Positions 22,716 through 30,356 of a stretch of 37,062 nucleotides of DNA are shown here, in pieces. The notes below the pieces were generated by a model. The model worked only from the letters and a program-made list of their open reading frames with translations. It searched no databases and had not been told where the DNA came from. The stretch's first letter is position 1. The number at the start of each line of letters is the position of its first letter. The stretch is taken from the NCBI GenBank assembly GCA_002688325.1, contig NZCS01000025.1, forward strand, positions 1 to 37,062. The letters run 5' to 3'. The stretch is from an archaeon. GTDB taxonomy: Archaea > Nanobdellota > Nanobdellia > SCGC-AAA011-G17 > ARS1178. The position numbers were made by a program, and so were the translations under genes.

Positions 22716-22938
22716 TCCTTTATTGGGAAGTAAGATTGTTTATGTTTTAGGTTTTGTTAATATTTTTGGTTTGTTATTGGTTTTGTTTTCGTGTAGATGT
22801 TTAGGTTTTAGATTAAAGATAGGTGCAAGTAAATTTTACAAATACCATTGTTATTATTGGTGGATATTTATTATTTCAGTTTTATTACATGCTTTGTTAG
22901 CATTTAATGTATTTGGAAATCCGTTTAAAGGAGGTTAA
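22708..22938 (+). CDS. Two-helix membrane protein with R-L-K-x9-H-x13-H motif, partner of CuA protein
   Basis: This 76-residue protein has helix 1 about 10-28, a cysteine-containing basic loop (SCRCLGFRLKIGASKFYKYH) and helix 2 about 50-67. R35-L36-K37, H47 and H61 match the motif of the protein at 20250 in order and spacing. Its start overlaps the CuA lipoprotein end by 8 bases. A homodimer would place four His on two helices, enough for two b-type hemes. This is a structural guess supported by the shared spacing and redox context. Confidence 0.65.
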   Translation: MVDPLLGSKIVYVLGFVNIFGLLLVLFSCRCLGFRLKIGASKFYKYHCYYWWIFIISVLLHALLAFNVFGNPFKGG

Positions 22939-22940
22939 AA

Positions 22941-22988
22941 ATGTGTGATACTTGTGGATGTGGAGAAAAAGAAGAAAAGGAGGATTGA
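22941..22988 (+). CDS. Micro-protein MCDTCGCGEKEEKED
   Basis: A 15-residue frame has three cysteines in CDTCGC and a good ribosome-binding site (GGAGG at 22930), and it ends two bases before the glutaredoxin ATG. The cysteine pattern and tight spacing argue for a translated peptide, perhaps a metal or thiol carrier, although it could act only as a leader. It is short, so support is limited. Confidence 0.4.
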   Translation: MCDTCGCGEKEEKED

Positions 22989-22990
22989 AA

Positions 22991-23227
22991 ATGAAGAAAA
23001 AAATATTAGTTTATAGTACACCTACTTGTCCTTGGTGTAATAAAGCTAAAGAATTTTTGAAAAAAAATAAAGTAGAATTTAAGGAAGTGGATGTAAGTAC
23101 AGATGAGAAGGGAGCTAAAGATATGATGGATAAATCTGGACAAATGGGAGTTCCTGTTATAGACATAGATGGAGAGATTATTGTTGGTTTTGATGAAAAG
23201 AAAATTAAGGTGGCTTTAGAGTCATAA
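22991..23227 (+). CDS. Glutaredoxin/NrdH-like thiol reductase
   Basis: This 78-residue thioredoxin-fold protein has the active site TPTCPWC (C13, C16), a cis-Pro loop GQMGVPVIDIDGEIIVGF and the standard beta-alpha order. I chose ATG 22991 rather than an upstream in-frame ATG at 22952, because AGGAGGATT gives an ideal ribosome-binding site and the fold starts at KKKILVYS. A thioredoxin-reductase-like gene follows about 260 bases later, making the two a probable reductase-substrate pair. Confidence 0.9.
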   Translation: MKKKILVYSTPTCPWCNKAKEFLKKNKVEFKEVDVSTDEKGAKDMMDKSGQMGVPVIDIDGEIIVGFDEKKIKVALES

Positions 23228-23245
23228 AAATTATGGAGGTAAAAA

Positions 23246-23299
23246 ATGGAAGAAATGACACCAGAACAAATGGAAGAAATGAAAGGAAAAGATGCTTAG
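23246..23299 (+). CDS. Possible micro-protein MEEMTPEQMEEMKGKDA
   Basis: A 17-residue acidic, methionine-rich frame follows an ideal GGAGGT ribosome-binding site 6 bases upstream and starts 18 bases after the glutaredoxin stop. Its end overlaps the ATG of another short frame (23292). The strong ribosome-binding site is the only solid support; it may be a remnant or a true short peptide. Confidence 0.3.
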   Translation: MEEMTPEQMEEMKGKDA

Positions 23300-23387
23300 T
23301 TTGGTAATCGGAGAAAATGATAGGATTGAAAAAGTATTGGGGATTGCGAACAAACATAGATTAAGAGAATTAGTAGTTCAACCTTAA
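23292..23387 (+). CDS. Possible 31-residue frame after glutaredoxin
   Basis: The frame MLSLVIGENDRIEKVLGIAN then KHRLRELVVQP starts at an ATG within the end of the preceding micro-ORF (ATGCTTAG overlap). The residue pattern looks like a real amphipathic helix with flanks, but there is no independent evidence for it. It may be a remnant of a longer gene. Confidence 0.25.
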   Translation: MLSLVIGENDRIEKVLGIANKHRLRELVVQP

Positions 23388-23433
23388 CTTTTTTAGAACA
23401 ATTAAAACTAATTAATTTTTTTTCTTTTAAATT

Positions 23434-23446
23434 TTTAACAGTTAAA
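23434..23446 (+). promoter_or_regulatory. TTTAACAGTTAAA dyad upstream of thioredoxin-reductase gene
   Basis: A perfect interrupted palindrome lies a few bases before a TATA-like CTTTAAAAG (about 23455-23463) for the gene at 23490. Confidence 0.45.
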
Positions 23447-23489
23447 TTAGAAATCTTTAAAAGTAATAAGAAAATAGTTATATCAAGAG

Positions 23490-24395
23490 GTGGTAAATAT
23501 TTATGATGTTATAATATTAGGTAGTGGAGTTACTGGTTATTCTGCTGCTATATATTCTGCTAGATTTGGTTTAAAGACATTAGTAATTGGAACAAGATTT
23601 GGTGGTTTATTGCAAGATACTAATATTGTTGAAAATTATCCTGGTTATAAAAGTATTTCTGGTTTAGATTTAATGAAGAAATTTAAAGAACATGTTGAAG
23701 ATTATGATATAGATATGGTTGAAGATGAAGTTAAAGATGTTAAGAAAATAAAAAATTGTTTTAGTGTTAAAGGTAAGAAAAGTTATAAAGGTAAAACATT
23801 AATATTTGCAACTGGAAGTAAAAGAAGGAAGTTAGATGTTAAAGGTGTTGAAGAATTTGAAGGTAAAGGAGTAAGTTATTGTGCTTTATGTGATGGACCT
23901 TTGTTTAAAAATAAAACTGTTTGTGTTATTGGAGGTTCAGATTCTGCTGCAAAAGAAGCTTTGTTGTTATCAGAATATACAAAAAAAGTTTATATTATTT
24001 ATAGAAAAGAAAAAATAAGGGCTGAACCAATAAATTTAGAGAGAGTGAATAAGAGTAAGAAAATAGAAGTAATTAATAATACTAATATTGTTGAAGCTAA
24101 AGGTAGTAAGTTTGTTGAAAAAGTTGTTCTAGATAAGAATTTTAAGGGAAGTAAAGAGTTAAAATTGGATGCTATATTTATAGAAATAGGTCAGATTCCA
24201 GAAAGTGAATTAGCTAAGAAGTTAGGTGTTAAGTTGAATAAGAAAGGAGAGATAATCATAGATTGTGATTCAAGAACTAATGTAGAAGGAGTATGTGCTG
24301 CTGGTGATGTGGCTGATAAAGAATTTAAACAAGCAATTACTGGTGCTAGTGAAGGTGTTATAGCTGCATTTAATTTATATGAATATTTAAAATGA
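23490..24395 (+). CDS. trxB: Thioredoxin reductase-like flavoprotein
   Basis: This 301-residue FAD/NAD(P)H disulfide reductase has the FAD fold VIILGSGVTGYSAAIYSARF at the N-terminus, then ATGSKRRK, the redox-active SYCALCDGP (C131, C134), the nucleotide-binding VIGGSDSAAKEALLLS, and the C-terminal FAD motif GVCAAGDVADKEFKQAITGASEG. Start: GTG 23490 after AGAGG, because the fold begins at once and no ATG is in frame nearby. The last four bases overlap the NAD kinase gene, so supply of NADP and its use by this reductase may be coupled. The substrate is probably the glutaredoxin at 22991. Confidence 0.9.
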   Translation: MVNIYDVIILGSGVTGYSAAIYSARFGLKTLVIGTRFGGLLQDTNIVENYPGYKSISGLDLMKKFKEHVEDYDIDMVEDEVKDVKKIKNCFSVKGKKSYKGKTLIFATGSKRRKLDVKGVEEFEGKGVSYCALCDGPLFKNKTVCVIGGSDSAAKEALLLSEYTKKVYIIYRKEKIRAEPINLERVNKSKKIEVINNTNIVEAKGSKFVEKVVLDKNFKGSKELKLDAIFIEIGQIPESELAKKLGVKLNKKGEIIIDCDSRTNVEGVCAAGDVADKEFKQAITGASEGVIAAFNLYEYLK

Positions 24396-25069
24396 AAGTT
24401 AATATTGTTGGAAGGAATAAAGGGAAATTTGAGAAACAAGTTAGAAAGTATTTTAAGAAAGGTAATGATGTTATTATTGCTTATGGTGGTGATGGAACAT
24501 TTTTATATTCTGAATTAAAATATCCTGGAATTCCTAAATTATTAGTTAGACATTCAAGTTCTTGTAAGAATTGTGAACATGATTATTCAGAGATTTTAGA
24601 ATTGTTAAAGAAAAAAAGATATAAAATTGTTAAAAGTAGTAAGGTTGAAGCAAGAATTGGAAATAAAAAGTTAGTTGGTTTAAATGAGGTTAATATTCAC
24701 TATAAGGTTCCTTGTGCTATAAGGTTAAATGTTAAATTTGGTAGAGAAGAAGTTAATATGATTGGAGATGGAGTGTTAATTAGTACTCCTTATGGTTCTA
24801 CTGGTTATTTTGGATCTGTTGTTAGGAAAAAATTTGAAAAAGGTTTAGGTTTAGCTTTTAATAATCCAGTTAAAAAAATAAAAAATAGAATTTTGAATGA
24901 TAAGAGTGTTGTTAATGTAAAAGTTTTAAGAGGTCCTGGAACATTAACTGTTGATTGTAGTAAAGAAATAATTAAGTTAAAAACAGGAGATATAATAAGA
25001 ATTAAAAAAAGTGGCAAGTATGCTAAGTTGATTCAATTAAAAGGTAAAAAATTAAAATGTGAGGTGTAA
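24392..25069 (+). CDS. nadK: NAD kinase
   Basis: This 225-residue kinase phosphorylates NAD to NADP. The signature GGDGTFLYS is at about residues 32-40 (catalytic Asp), then VGLNEVNIHYKVP (NE motif), GDGVLISTPYGSTGYFGSV (G-S-T-G-Y), and a C-terminal beta-sandwich. It is on the short side for the family, with a trimmed N-terminal domain. It overlaps the thioredoxin-reductase-like gene by 4 bases and is followed by an amino-acid dehydrogenase one base later, so the three genes form an NADP-centred operon. Confidence 0.9.
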   Translation: MKVNIVGRNKGKFEKQVRKYFKKGNDVIIAYGGDGTFLYSELKYPGIPKLLVRHSSSCKNCEHDYSEILELLKKKRYKIVKSSKVEARIGNKKLVGLNEVNIHYKVPCAIRLNVKFGREEVNMIGDGVLISTPYGSTGYFGSVVRKKFEKGLGLAFNNPVKKIKNRILNDKSVVNVKVLRGPGTLTVDCSKEIIKLKTGDIIRIKKSGKYAKLIQLKGKKLKCEV

Positions 25070-25070
25070 A

Positions 25071-26174
25071 ATGGAATATGATGAATTTGGTCCTGAAAAA
25101 GTAATTGAGATTTATAATGCTAAAGTTGGAATGAGAGGTATCTTGGTGATTGATAATCGAAGTTTTGGTCCTGGAAAAGGGGGGATTAGAATGACTCCTA
25201 CTGTTGATAAAGAAGAAGTCTTTAGATTGGCTAGAACAATGACTTGGAAATGTGCTTTAGCTGAATTGCCTTTTGGTGGTGCTAAGTCTGGGATAATTGC
25301 TGATAGTAAGAAAATAGATAAGAAAAAGAAGAAAGAGATAATAGAAGCTTTTTCTGATGCTTTGAAGATTGTATGTCCTGATCAATATGTTGCTGCTCCT
25401 GATATGAATACTGCTGAAGAAGAAATGGAATGGTTTATGAAGAAAAATGGTAGTAAAAAATCTTGTACTGGAAAACCTAAAAAATTAGGTGGAATTCCAC
25501 ATGAATTGGGAAGTACGGGTTTTGGAGTTGCACATTCTTGTTTAGTTGCTGTTAATTTTATGAAGAAAAATATTAAAAAAATGAGTTTTGCTGTTGAAGG
25601 TTTTGGAAATGTGGGAAGTTTTGCTGCAAAATATTTAAGTGAGAAAGGTTGTACATTGAAATATGTTTCTGATAGTAAAGGTTGTTTGTATAATGAAAAA
25701 GGAATAAATGTTAAAAAATTAAGTAAGGTAAAGAAAAGAAGTGGTAGTGTTATAAATTATAAGCCTGGAAAAGTTAATAGTTGTGAGAGCATTGTAAGAG
25801 CTAATGTTGATATATTGATAACAGCTGCGATTCCTGATTTAGTTAAAATAGGTGATGTTGACAAAGTAAAAGCTAAGTTGATAGTTGAAGGAAGTAATAT
25901 TCCTATGAGTTATAAGGTTGAAGAAATGTTGCATAAGAAGAAAGTTTTAGTTGTTCCTGATTTTGTTGCTAATGCTGGCGGTGTTATTAGTAGTTATGTT
26001 GAGTTTATTAATGGAAGTAATAAAAAAATGTTTGAAATGGTTGAGAAAAAAATTAAGAAAAATACTAAAAAAGTTTTGGAAATGAGTAAGAAAAAAAGAA
26101 TAACTCCAAGATATGCTGCTTTGAAGTTAGCAGAAGATAGAGTTAGGAAGAAATGTAAAGTTTGTAAGGTTTAA
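25071..26174 (+). CDS. Glu/Leu/Phe/Val dehydrogenase family enzyme
   Basis: This 367-residue enzyme oxidatively deaminates an amino acid to a 2-oxoacid with NAD(P). It has GPGKGGIRMTP, the catalytic Lys block MTWKCALAELPFGGAKSG, APDMNT, GSTGFGVAHS, the dinucleotide fold VEGFGNVGSFAAKYLSEKG, EGSNIPM, and PDFVANAGGVISSYVE. I chose ATG 25071 behind GAGGTG; an upstream GTG adds only four residues. The length and the early GPGKGGIR put it nearer leucine-dehydrogenase size (about 365) than typical archaeal glutamate dehydrogenase (about 415), so the substrate is open. The end is Cys/Lys-rich (KKCKVCKV), which is odd. Confidence 0.88.
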   Translation: MEYDEFGPEKVIEIYNAKVGMRGILVIDNRSFGPGKGGIRMTPTVDKEEVFRLARTMTWKCALAELPFGGAKSGIIADSKKIDKKKKKEIIEAFSDALKIVCPDQYVAAPDMNTAEEEMEWFMKKNGSKKSCTGKPKKLGGIPHELGSTGFGVAHSCLVAVNFMKKNIKKMSFAVEGFGNVGSFAAKYLSEKGCTLKYVSDSKGCLYNEKGINVKKLSKVKKRSGSVINYKPGKVNSCESIVRANVDILITAAIPDLVKIGDVDKVKAKLIVEGSNIPMSYKVEEMLHKKKVLVVPDFVANAGGVISSYVEFINGSNKKMFEMVEKKIKKNTKKVLEMSKKKRITPRYAALKLAEDRVRKKCKVCKV

Positions 26175-26255
26175 AGAACTAATTTTATAAAATAATATAT
26201 ATTACTCATAAACTATGTATAAAATGTTTAAAATTTAATAAAAAGAAAAAATTTT

Positions 26256-26627
26256 TTAACCATAAATGTTTAATTGTTCTCCAGGCTTAGCATATGGTAT
26301 ACCCTCCATTCTAAAACCTTTTTCAACTACTTTCATTCCTTTTTGTGTTATTTCTTCTAATGCTTCTGGTGTAGCTGGAATAAATCCCTTACAATTACCC
26401 ATAGCTAATCTTCTCTTAATAAATGTTGTTCTGTCTTCAGAAAATTCTCTAATTCTTTCTGGCGTTGTGGTTTGAGAACTTCCTCCTATTGTTAATGAAT
26501 AACTATGTTCATTACCTACAACATGTACGTCTTTTCTTTCATCTCCAAACATAACATGCAATAATGATTGCATTGTAAGTGCTGCTACTCTATATACTTC
26601 TTCTAAATCTTCTTGTCCTTTTAACAT
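26256..26627 (-). CDS. Unrecognised 123-residue soluble protein
   Basis: This protein has an N-terminal helical segment (QEDLEEVYRVAALTMQSLLHVM), a strand region VHVVGNEHSYSLTIGG and a C-terminal part with FIPATPEALEEITQKGMKVVEKGF. There is no membrane helix and a single Cys. It stands alone between a dehydrogenase and the divergent aminotransferase, with a GGAGAAC ribosome-binding site at 26632-26638. I recognise no family. Confidence 0.6.
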   Translation of the reverse strand: MLKGQEDLEEVYRVAALTMQSLLHVMFGDERKDVHVVGNEHSYSLTIGGSSQTTTPERIREFSEDRTTFIKRRLAMGNCKGFIPATPEALEEITQKGMKVVEKGFRMEGIPYAKPGEQLNIYG

Positions 26628-26724
26628 TTTATTGTTCTCCTATCACCTTTTTAGTTAAAAATACTTATAAAATATTACTTTTTAAAGGTTTCGTCAGAAT
26701 TTTGATTTTTAAAAAAATTAAGTA

Positions 26725-26778
26725 GTTAACCAGTTAAATCAATAAACTTTTATATTATTATTTCTTTAAACAGTTAAA
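26725..26778 (+). promoter_or_regulatory. Two TTAACYGTTAAA-type motifs flanking the aminotransferase TATA box
   Basis: GTTAACCAGTTAAAT (26725-26739) lies before, and TTTAAACAGTTAAA (26765-26778) after, a TATA-like TTTTATAT (26748-26755). The second ends 11 bases before the ATG at 26790. This bracketed layout is what two operator sites of one DNA-binding protein would look like. Confidence 0.5.
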
Positions 26779-26789
26779 AAGAGGTTATT

Positions 26790-27914
26790 ATGAAAATATC
26801 CAAAAGAGAGTTGAATTTACCATATAGTGTACTTGGAGAATTAACTAAGATTGCTTCTGAAGATAAGAAAACTATTTCTTTGAGTATAGGAGAACCAGAT
26901 TTTATTACTCCAAAACCAATTTTAAAAAATATTAATAGTTTAATTAGAAAAGCAACACATTATACTCCTTCATCTGGGAAAAAAGAATTGAAAGAAGCAT
27001 TAGTTAAGAAATTAAAGAAAGAAAATAAGATAAATGTAAATGAAGATAATATTATGGTTACTTGTGGTAGTCAAGAAGGAATATTTGCTTCTTTATTGAG
27101 TGTTGTTGATCCTAAAGACGAAGTTATTATTCCTAATCCAAGTTATTTAGGTTATATTCCTGCTATTGAATTAGTAAGTGGTGTTCCTGTTTTTTTTAAT
27201 TTAGAAGAAGAGGACGGTTTTGAAGTAAATCCAGATAATATTAAGAAGTTAATTAATAGGAAAACTAAAGCTATTATATTGAATACTCCTTCTAATCCAA
27301 CTGGAACTGTTTTATCTAAGAAAGTTTTAGAAGAAATAGCTGATATTGTTAATGATAAAGGTTTGTATATTTTTTCTGATGAAGCTTATGAAAAAATAAT
27401 TTATGATAAGAAACATGTTTCTATTGGTTCATTAAATGGTGTTGATAATGTTATAAGTTTTTATACATTTTCTAAGACTTATGCAATGTGTGGTTTTAGG
27501 TTAGGTTATTGTGTTGGTAGTGAGAAAGTAATAAAGGCTATTGATAAATCAAGTCATTATGTAACAATATGTGCCCCCCATATTTCTCAGTTATTAGGTA
27601 TTAGAGCTTTGAAATTAGGAAAGAAATATATAGATGATATGGTTAAGGAGTATAGAAGAAGAAGAGATTATGTTGTTAGAAGATTAAATGATATGAGTTT
27701 AAGAACTTTGAAACCAGATGGAACATTTTATGCTTTTTCAAGGATTAATAGGAAAAGTTTAAAATTTTCAAAAGATTTATTGAAGAAAAAAGTTGCTGTT
27801 GTTCCAGGTGTTGAGTTTGGAAGTAATGGAGAAGGGTATATTAGGATTTCATATGCTGCTAAAATGAGTTTGATAAAAAAAGGAATGGATAGAATTGAGA
27901 AATTTGTGAGGTGA
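26790..27914 (+). CDS. Class I/II aminotransferase (aspartate/aromatic type)
   Basis: This 374-residue PLP enzyme has SLSIGEPDF, THYTPSSGKKELKEAL, NTPSNPTGTVL, FSDEAYEKIIYD (Asp and Tyr that hold PLP) and SFSKTYAMCGFRLGYCVGS with the Schiff-base Lys. The C-terminal GEGYIRISYA carries the substrate-carboxylate Arg. The amino-acid preference cannot be told. It is followed 3 bases later by the M42 peptidase gene, so peptide breakdown and transamination may be linked, with the dehydrogenase upstream completing nitrogen removal. Confidence 0.92.
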   Translation: MKISKRELNLPYSVLGELTKIASEDKKTISLSIGEPDFITPKPILKNINSLIRKATHYTPSSGKKELKEALVKKLKKENKINVNEDNIMVTCGSQEGIFASLLSVVDPKDEVIIPNPSYLGYIPAIELVSGVPVFFNLEEEDGFEVNPDNIKKLINRKTKAIILNTPSNPTGTVLSKKVLEEIADIVNDKGLYIFSDEAYEKIIYDKKHVSIGSLNGVDNVISFYTFSKTYAMCGFRLGYCVGSEKVIKAIDKSSHYVTICAPHISQLLGIRALKLGKKYIDDMVKEYRRRRDYVVRRLNDMSLRTLKPDGTFYAFSRINRKSLKFSKDLLKKKVAVVPGVEFGSNGEGYIRISYAAKMSLIKKGMDRIEKFVR

Positions 27915-27917
27915 AAA

Positions 27918-28939
27918 ATGTTATTAGAAAGATTAATAGAAGCAAAAGGGGTTAGTGGTAATGAACATGAGGTTAGGAGTTTAATTCTTAGAGAAATTAA
28001 AAAATATGTTAAAAAAGTTAAAATAGATAAATTTGGGAATATAATTGCGAGTAAAGAAGGTAAGGGAAGTAGGGTGATGTTGGTTGCTCATATGGATGAA
28101 GTTGGTTTGATGATTAAAAGTATTAATGATAAAGGTGGGATATTGTGTTCTAGTATTGGTGGTGTTAAACCTATTTCATTAATAGGACAGAAAATTGGTA
28201 TTAATACTAAAAAAGGAAGATTTATGGTGTTATTAGTACTTCTTTGATTAGTGATGGAGAAGAAGTTGAAAAAATTCCTGAGATGAAAAATTTAATTTTA
28301 GATACTGGATTAACGAAAAAAGAATTGAAACAAAGAAAAGTTGAGATTGGAACTTTTTTAGAATTAGAAGATGATATGAGTTATTTGGGATGTAAGGATG
28401 TTATAGCTGGAAAAGCTTTGGATGATAGGGTTGGTTGTTATATATTGTTGGAATTAGCTAGAAGATTGAAAAATAGTAAAGCAAGTATAGATTTTGTTTT
28501 TACAGTTCAAGAAGAAATTGGATTGTATGGTTCTAAAACTTCTATTTATGAAATTGAACCTGATTGGGCTTTAGCTGTTGATGTTACAAGTGCTGATGAT
28601 TCTGAAAGACATTATCATGAGACTACAAAACAATTAGGTAATGGTCCTTGTATTACTGTTAAGGATTCGAAGATGATATCTAATGTTTGCATTGATAGTT
28701 GGTTAAAAGAGATAGCTAAGAAGAAGAAAATTCCTTTTCAATTAGACATAAGTGAAACTGGAACTACAGATGCATTAAGTATTTCTATGGCAAAAGGTGG
28801 GATTCCTACTGCCGTTGTTGGTGTTGCTGTTAGAAATTTACATACTGGTTTTGGGATTGCTAATTTGAAGGATATAGAGAATTGTGTGAAGTTGTTAGTT
28901 GGTTTGTTAAGAAATCCTCCTAAGAAGTGTATTGTTTAA
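27918..28939 (+). pseudogene. M42-family aminopeptidase with a one-base frameshift
   Basis: Two adjoining frames make one M42 metallo-aminopeptidase. The first (27918-28247) carries LLERLIEAKGVSGNEHEVR and LVAHMDEVGLMIKSI (first metal ligands). The second frame supplies ISTSLISDGEEVEKIP, KALDDRVGCYILLELARRL (bridging Asp), FVFTVQEEIGLYGSK (catalytic Glu pair), ALAVDVTSADD and the C-terminal His in VRNLHTGFGI. The shift falls at 28221-28224 (GGAAGATTTATGG): one more T would give RFYGVISTS in frame. All active-site residues survive across the two parts. Either a recent lesion, a sequencing error in a T run, or translational slippage explains it. Confidence 0.85.
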
Positions 28940-29298
28940 AGTTTACAATTTGTTTTTTTTGATAATTCTTCAAAAGATAACTCTCCTGTTATTCTTGATT
29001 TATCTTTAAATTCCCATGTAGGATATGATTGAATATTTTCTTCTTTACATCTTGCGTTTTGTCCTGCGTTGTTAGGTAGTGAACATTCAATATAAGTTAT
29101 ATATTTGAAACTTTTTCCGAAAGTATTTTTTTGATCTATACAATGAGAACACCAATATGCTCCGTATAATTTTGCTTTGTTATCTGTTAAGCATTTTGCG
29201 AAGTTGTCATATTTTCCTGGTGTTAGTGTAGATTTAATAGTGAAGAAAATTCCTGTGATTAGTATTAAAATTATTATTATCCAGTATATTTTTTTCAT
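28936..29298 (-). CDS. Membrane-anchored thioredoxin-fold protein
   Basis: This 120-residue protein has one N-terminal membrane helix (4-21) and an outward thioredoxin-like domain with AYWCSHC (C50, C53), cis-Pro in QSYPTW (P93), and additional cysteines at 36, 72, 84 and 118. The CxxC context AYWC-x-HC with the later IEC matches the thioredoxin domain usually fused to VKOR. Here it is separate. It likely makes or isomerises disulfides outside the cell. It overlaps the convergent M42 gene by 4 bases. Confidence 0.8.
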   Translation of the reverse strand: MKKIYWIIIILILITGIFFTIKSTLTPGKYDNFAKCLTDNKAKLYGAYWCSHCIDQKNTFGKSFKYITYIECSLPNNAGQNARCKEENIQSYPTWEFKDKSRITGELSFEELSKKTNCKL

Positions 29299-29341
29299 GT
29301 ATAGGATTTATTATAAAACTATTTAAGGTTTTTGATGTAAT

Positions 29342-29962
29342 ATGTATAAAATGAGAGAAGTTTTTGAGATTTTAGAAAAAGAAGTTAAGAAATTTAAGAT
29401 TCCTGTTGTTGATGGTATGAATGATAAATTTAAGGTGTTAGTTAGTGCTATGTTGAGTGCTAGAACTAAAGATGAAGTTACTTTTGAAGTTTGTGATAAA
29501 TTGTTTAAGAAAGTTAAAGATTTTAGAGATTTTAGGGATTTGAGTGTTAAGGAAATAGAGAAATTGATTTATGGTGTTGGTTTTTATAAAAATAAAAGTA
29601 GGTATTTGAAGAAGTTAGAGGAGTTAGAAAAAGTTCCTGAAGATTTTGAAAGATTAATGAAATTAGATGGTGTTGGAAGGAAAACAGCTAATTTGGTTTT
29701 GATTGTTGGTTTTAAGGAAGATAGAATATGTGTAGATGTGCATGTTCATAGAATAAGTAATAGGTTGGGTTGGGTTAAAAGTGAAAATGAATATGAAACT
29801 GAGATTGAATTAATGAAGAAAATAGATAAAAAGTATTGGAATAAAATTAATAAATTATTTGTTGCTTACGGTAAAAATATTTGTAAACCTGTGAGTCCTT
29901 TTTGTAGTAAATGTAAAATTAGAGAATATTGTAAAAGAGTTGGTGTTGTGAGAAGTAGATAG
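29342..29962 (+). CDS. nth: Endonuclease III
   Basis: This 206-residue base-excision DNA glycosylase/AP lyase acts on oxidised pyrimidines. It has VSAMLSARTKDE (helix with substrate contacts), the helix-hairpin-helix LDGVGRKTANLVL with catalytic Lys, VDVHVHRISNRLGW with catalytic Asp, and the C-terminal [4Fe-4S] site CKPVSPFCSKCKIREYC (C-x7-C-x2-C-x4-C region). It is complete. An alternative ATG nine bases downstream would drop MYK. Two more repair enzymes, AlkD and an Ogg2-like glycosylase, follow within 2 kb. Confidence 0.94.
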   Translation: MYKMREVFEILEKEVKKFKIPVVDGMNDKFKVLVSAMLSARTKDEVTFEVCDKLFKKVKDFRDFRDLSVKEIEKLIYGVGFYKNKSRYLKKLEELEKVPEDFERLMKLDGVGRKTANLVLIVGFKEDRICVDVHVHRISNRLGWVKSENEYETEIELMKKIDKKYWNKINKLFVAYGKNICKPVSPFCSKCKIREYCKRVGVVRSR

Positions 29963-29999
29963 GAAGTTTTAATAATATTGGAACATTAATTTTAATTAT

Positions 30000-30356
30000 A
30001 TGGAAATTAGAGTAAAAACTGAGAATAAAGAAAAAATAAAGAAAATTTTAAGTAAATATAAAAAAGAGAACATAGAATATAATGAACCTCATTTTAGTTT
30101 AAAATTAGATAGACAGAAAATTGATAAAAAAGAAGTTATAAGGAATATATTAAAACCAAATAAATTAGTTCTTGTTGGTGTTTCAGAATCAAAGAATCCA
30201 AGTTATAAATATGTTCATGATTTATATTTTAAATTAGGGAAAAAGAGAATTTTTAAGATTCCAGTAAGTATAAAACCAAAATCTTTATATTTGATAACAA
30301 TATTTAAAATTAAGAGTAAAATACAAAATGAAGCAATTAAATATTACAAGAAGTAG
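30000..30356 (+). CDS. Small protein, possible toxin-like partner of DUF2283 gene
   Basis: This 118-residue basic protein ends with YFKLGKKRIFKIPVSIKPKS then LYLITIFKIKSK, a strand pattern reminiscent of DUF4258/RelE-like proteins that commonly precede DUF2283 genes. It overlaps the DUF2283-like gene by 29 bases in another frame. The N-terminal half (EIRVKTENKEKIKKILSKYK) is not recognised. A toxin role is inference from pairing. Confidence 0.5.
   Translation: MEIRVKTENKEKIKKILSKYKKENIEYNEPHFSLKLDRQKIDKKEVIRNILKPNKLVLVGVSESKNPSYKYVHDLYFKLGKKRIFKIPVSIKPKSLYLITIFKIKSKIQNEAIKYYKK

Noticed and set aside
22952-22990. Longer glutaredoxin start at 22952
   Set aside because: It lies out of phase inside the CDTCGC micro-frame, adds a charged unconserved stretch, and lacks a ribosome-binding site; ATG 22991 has AGGAGG.
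28221-28247. Second BHB intron in the M42 peptidase gene
   Set aside because: The two frames are contiguous in the protein with nothing extra between them; one base is missing rather than inserted, and no outer helix flanks the site.
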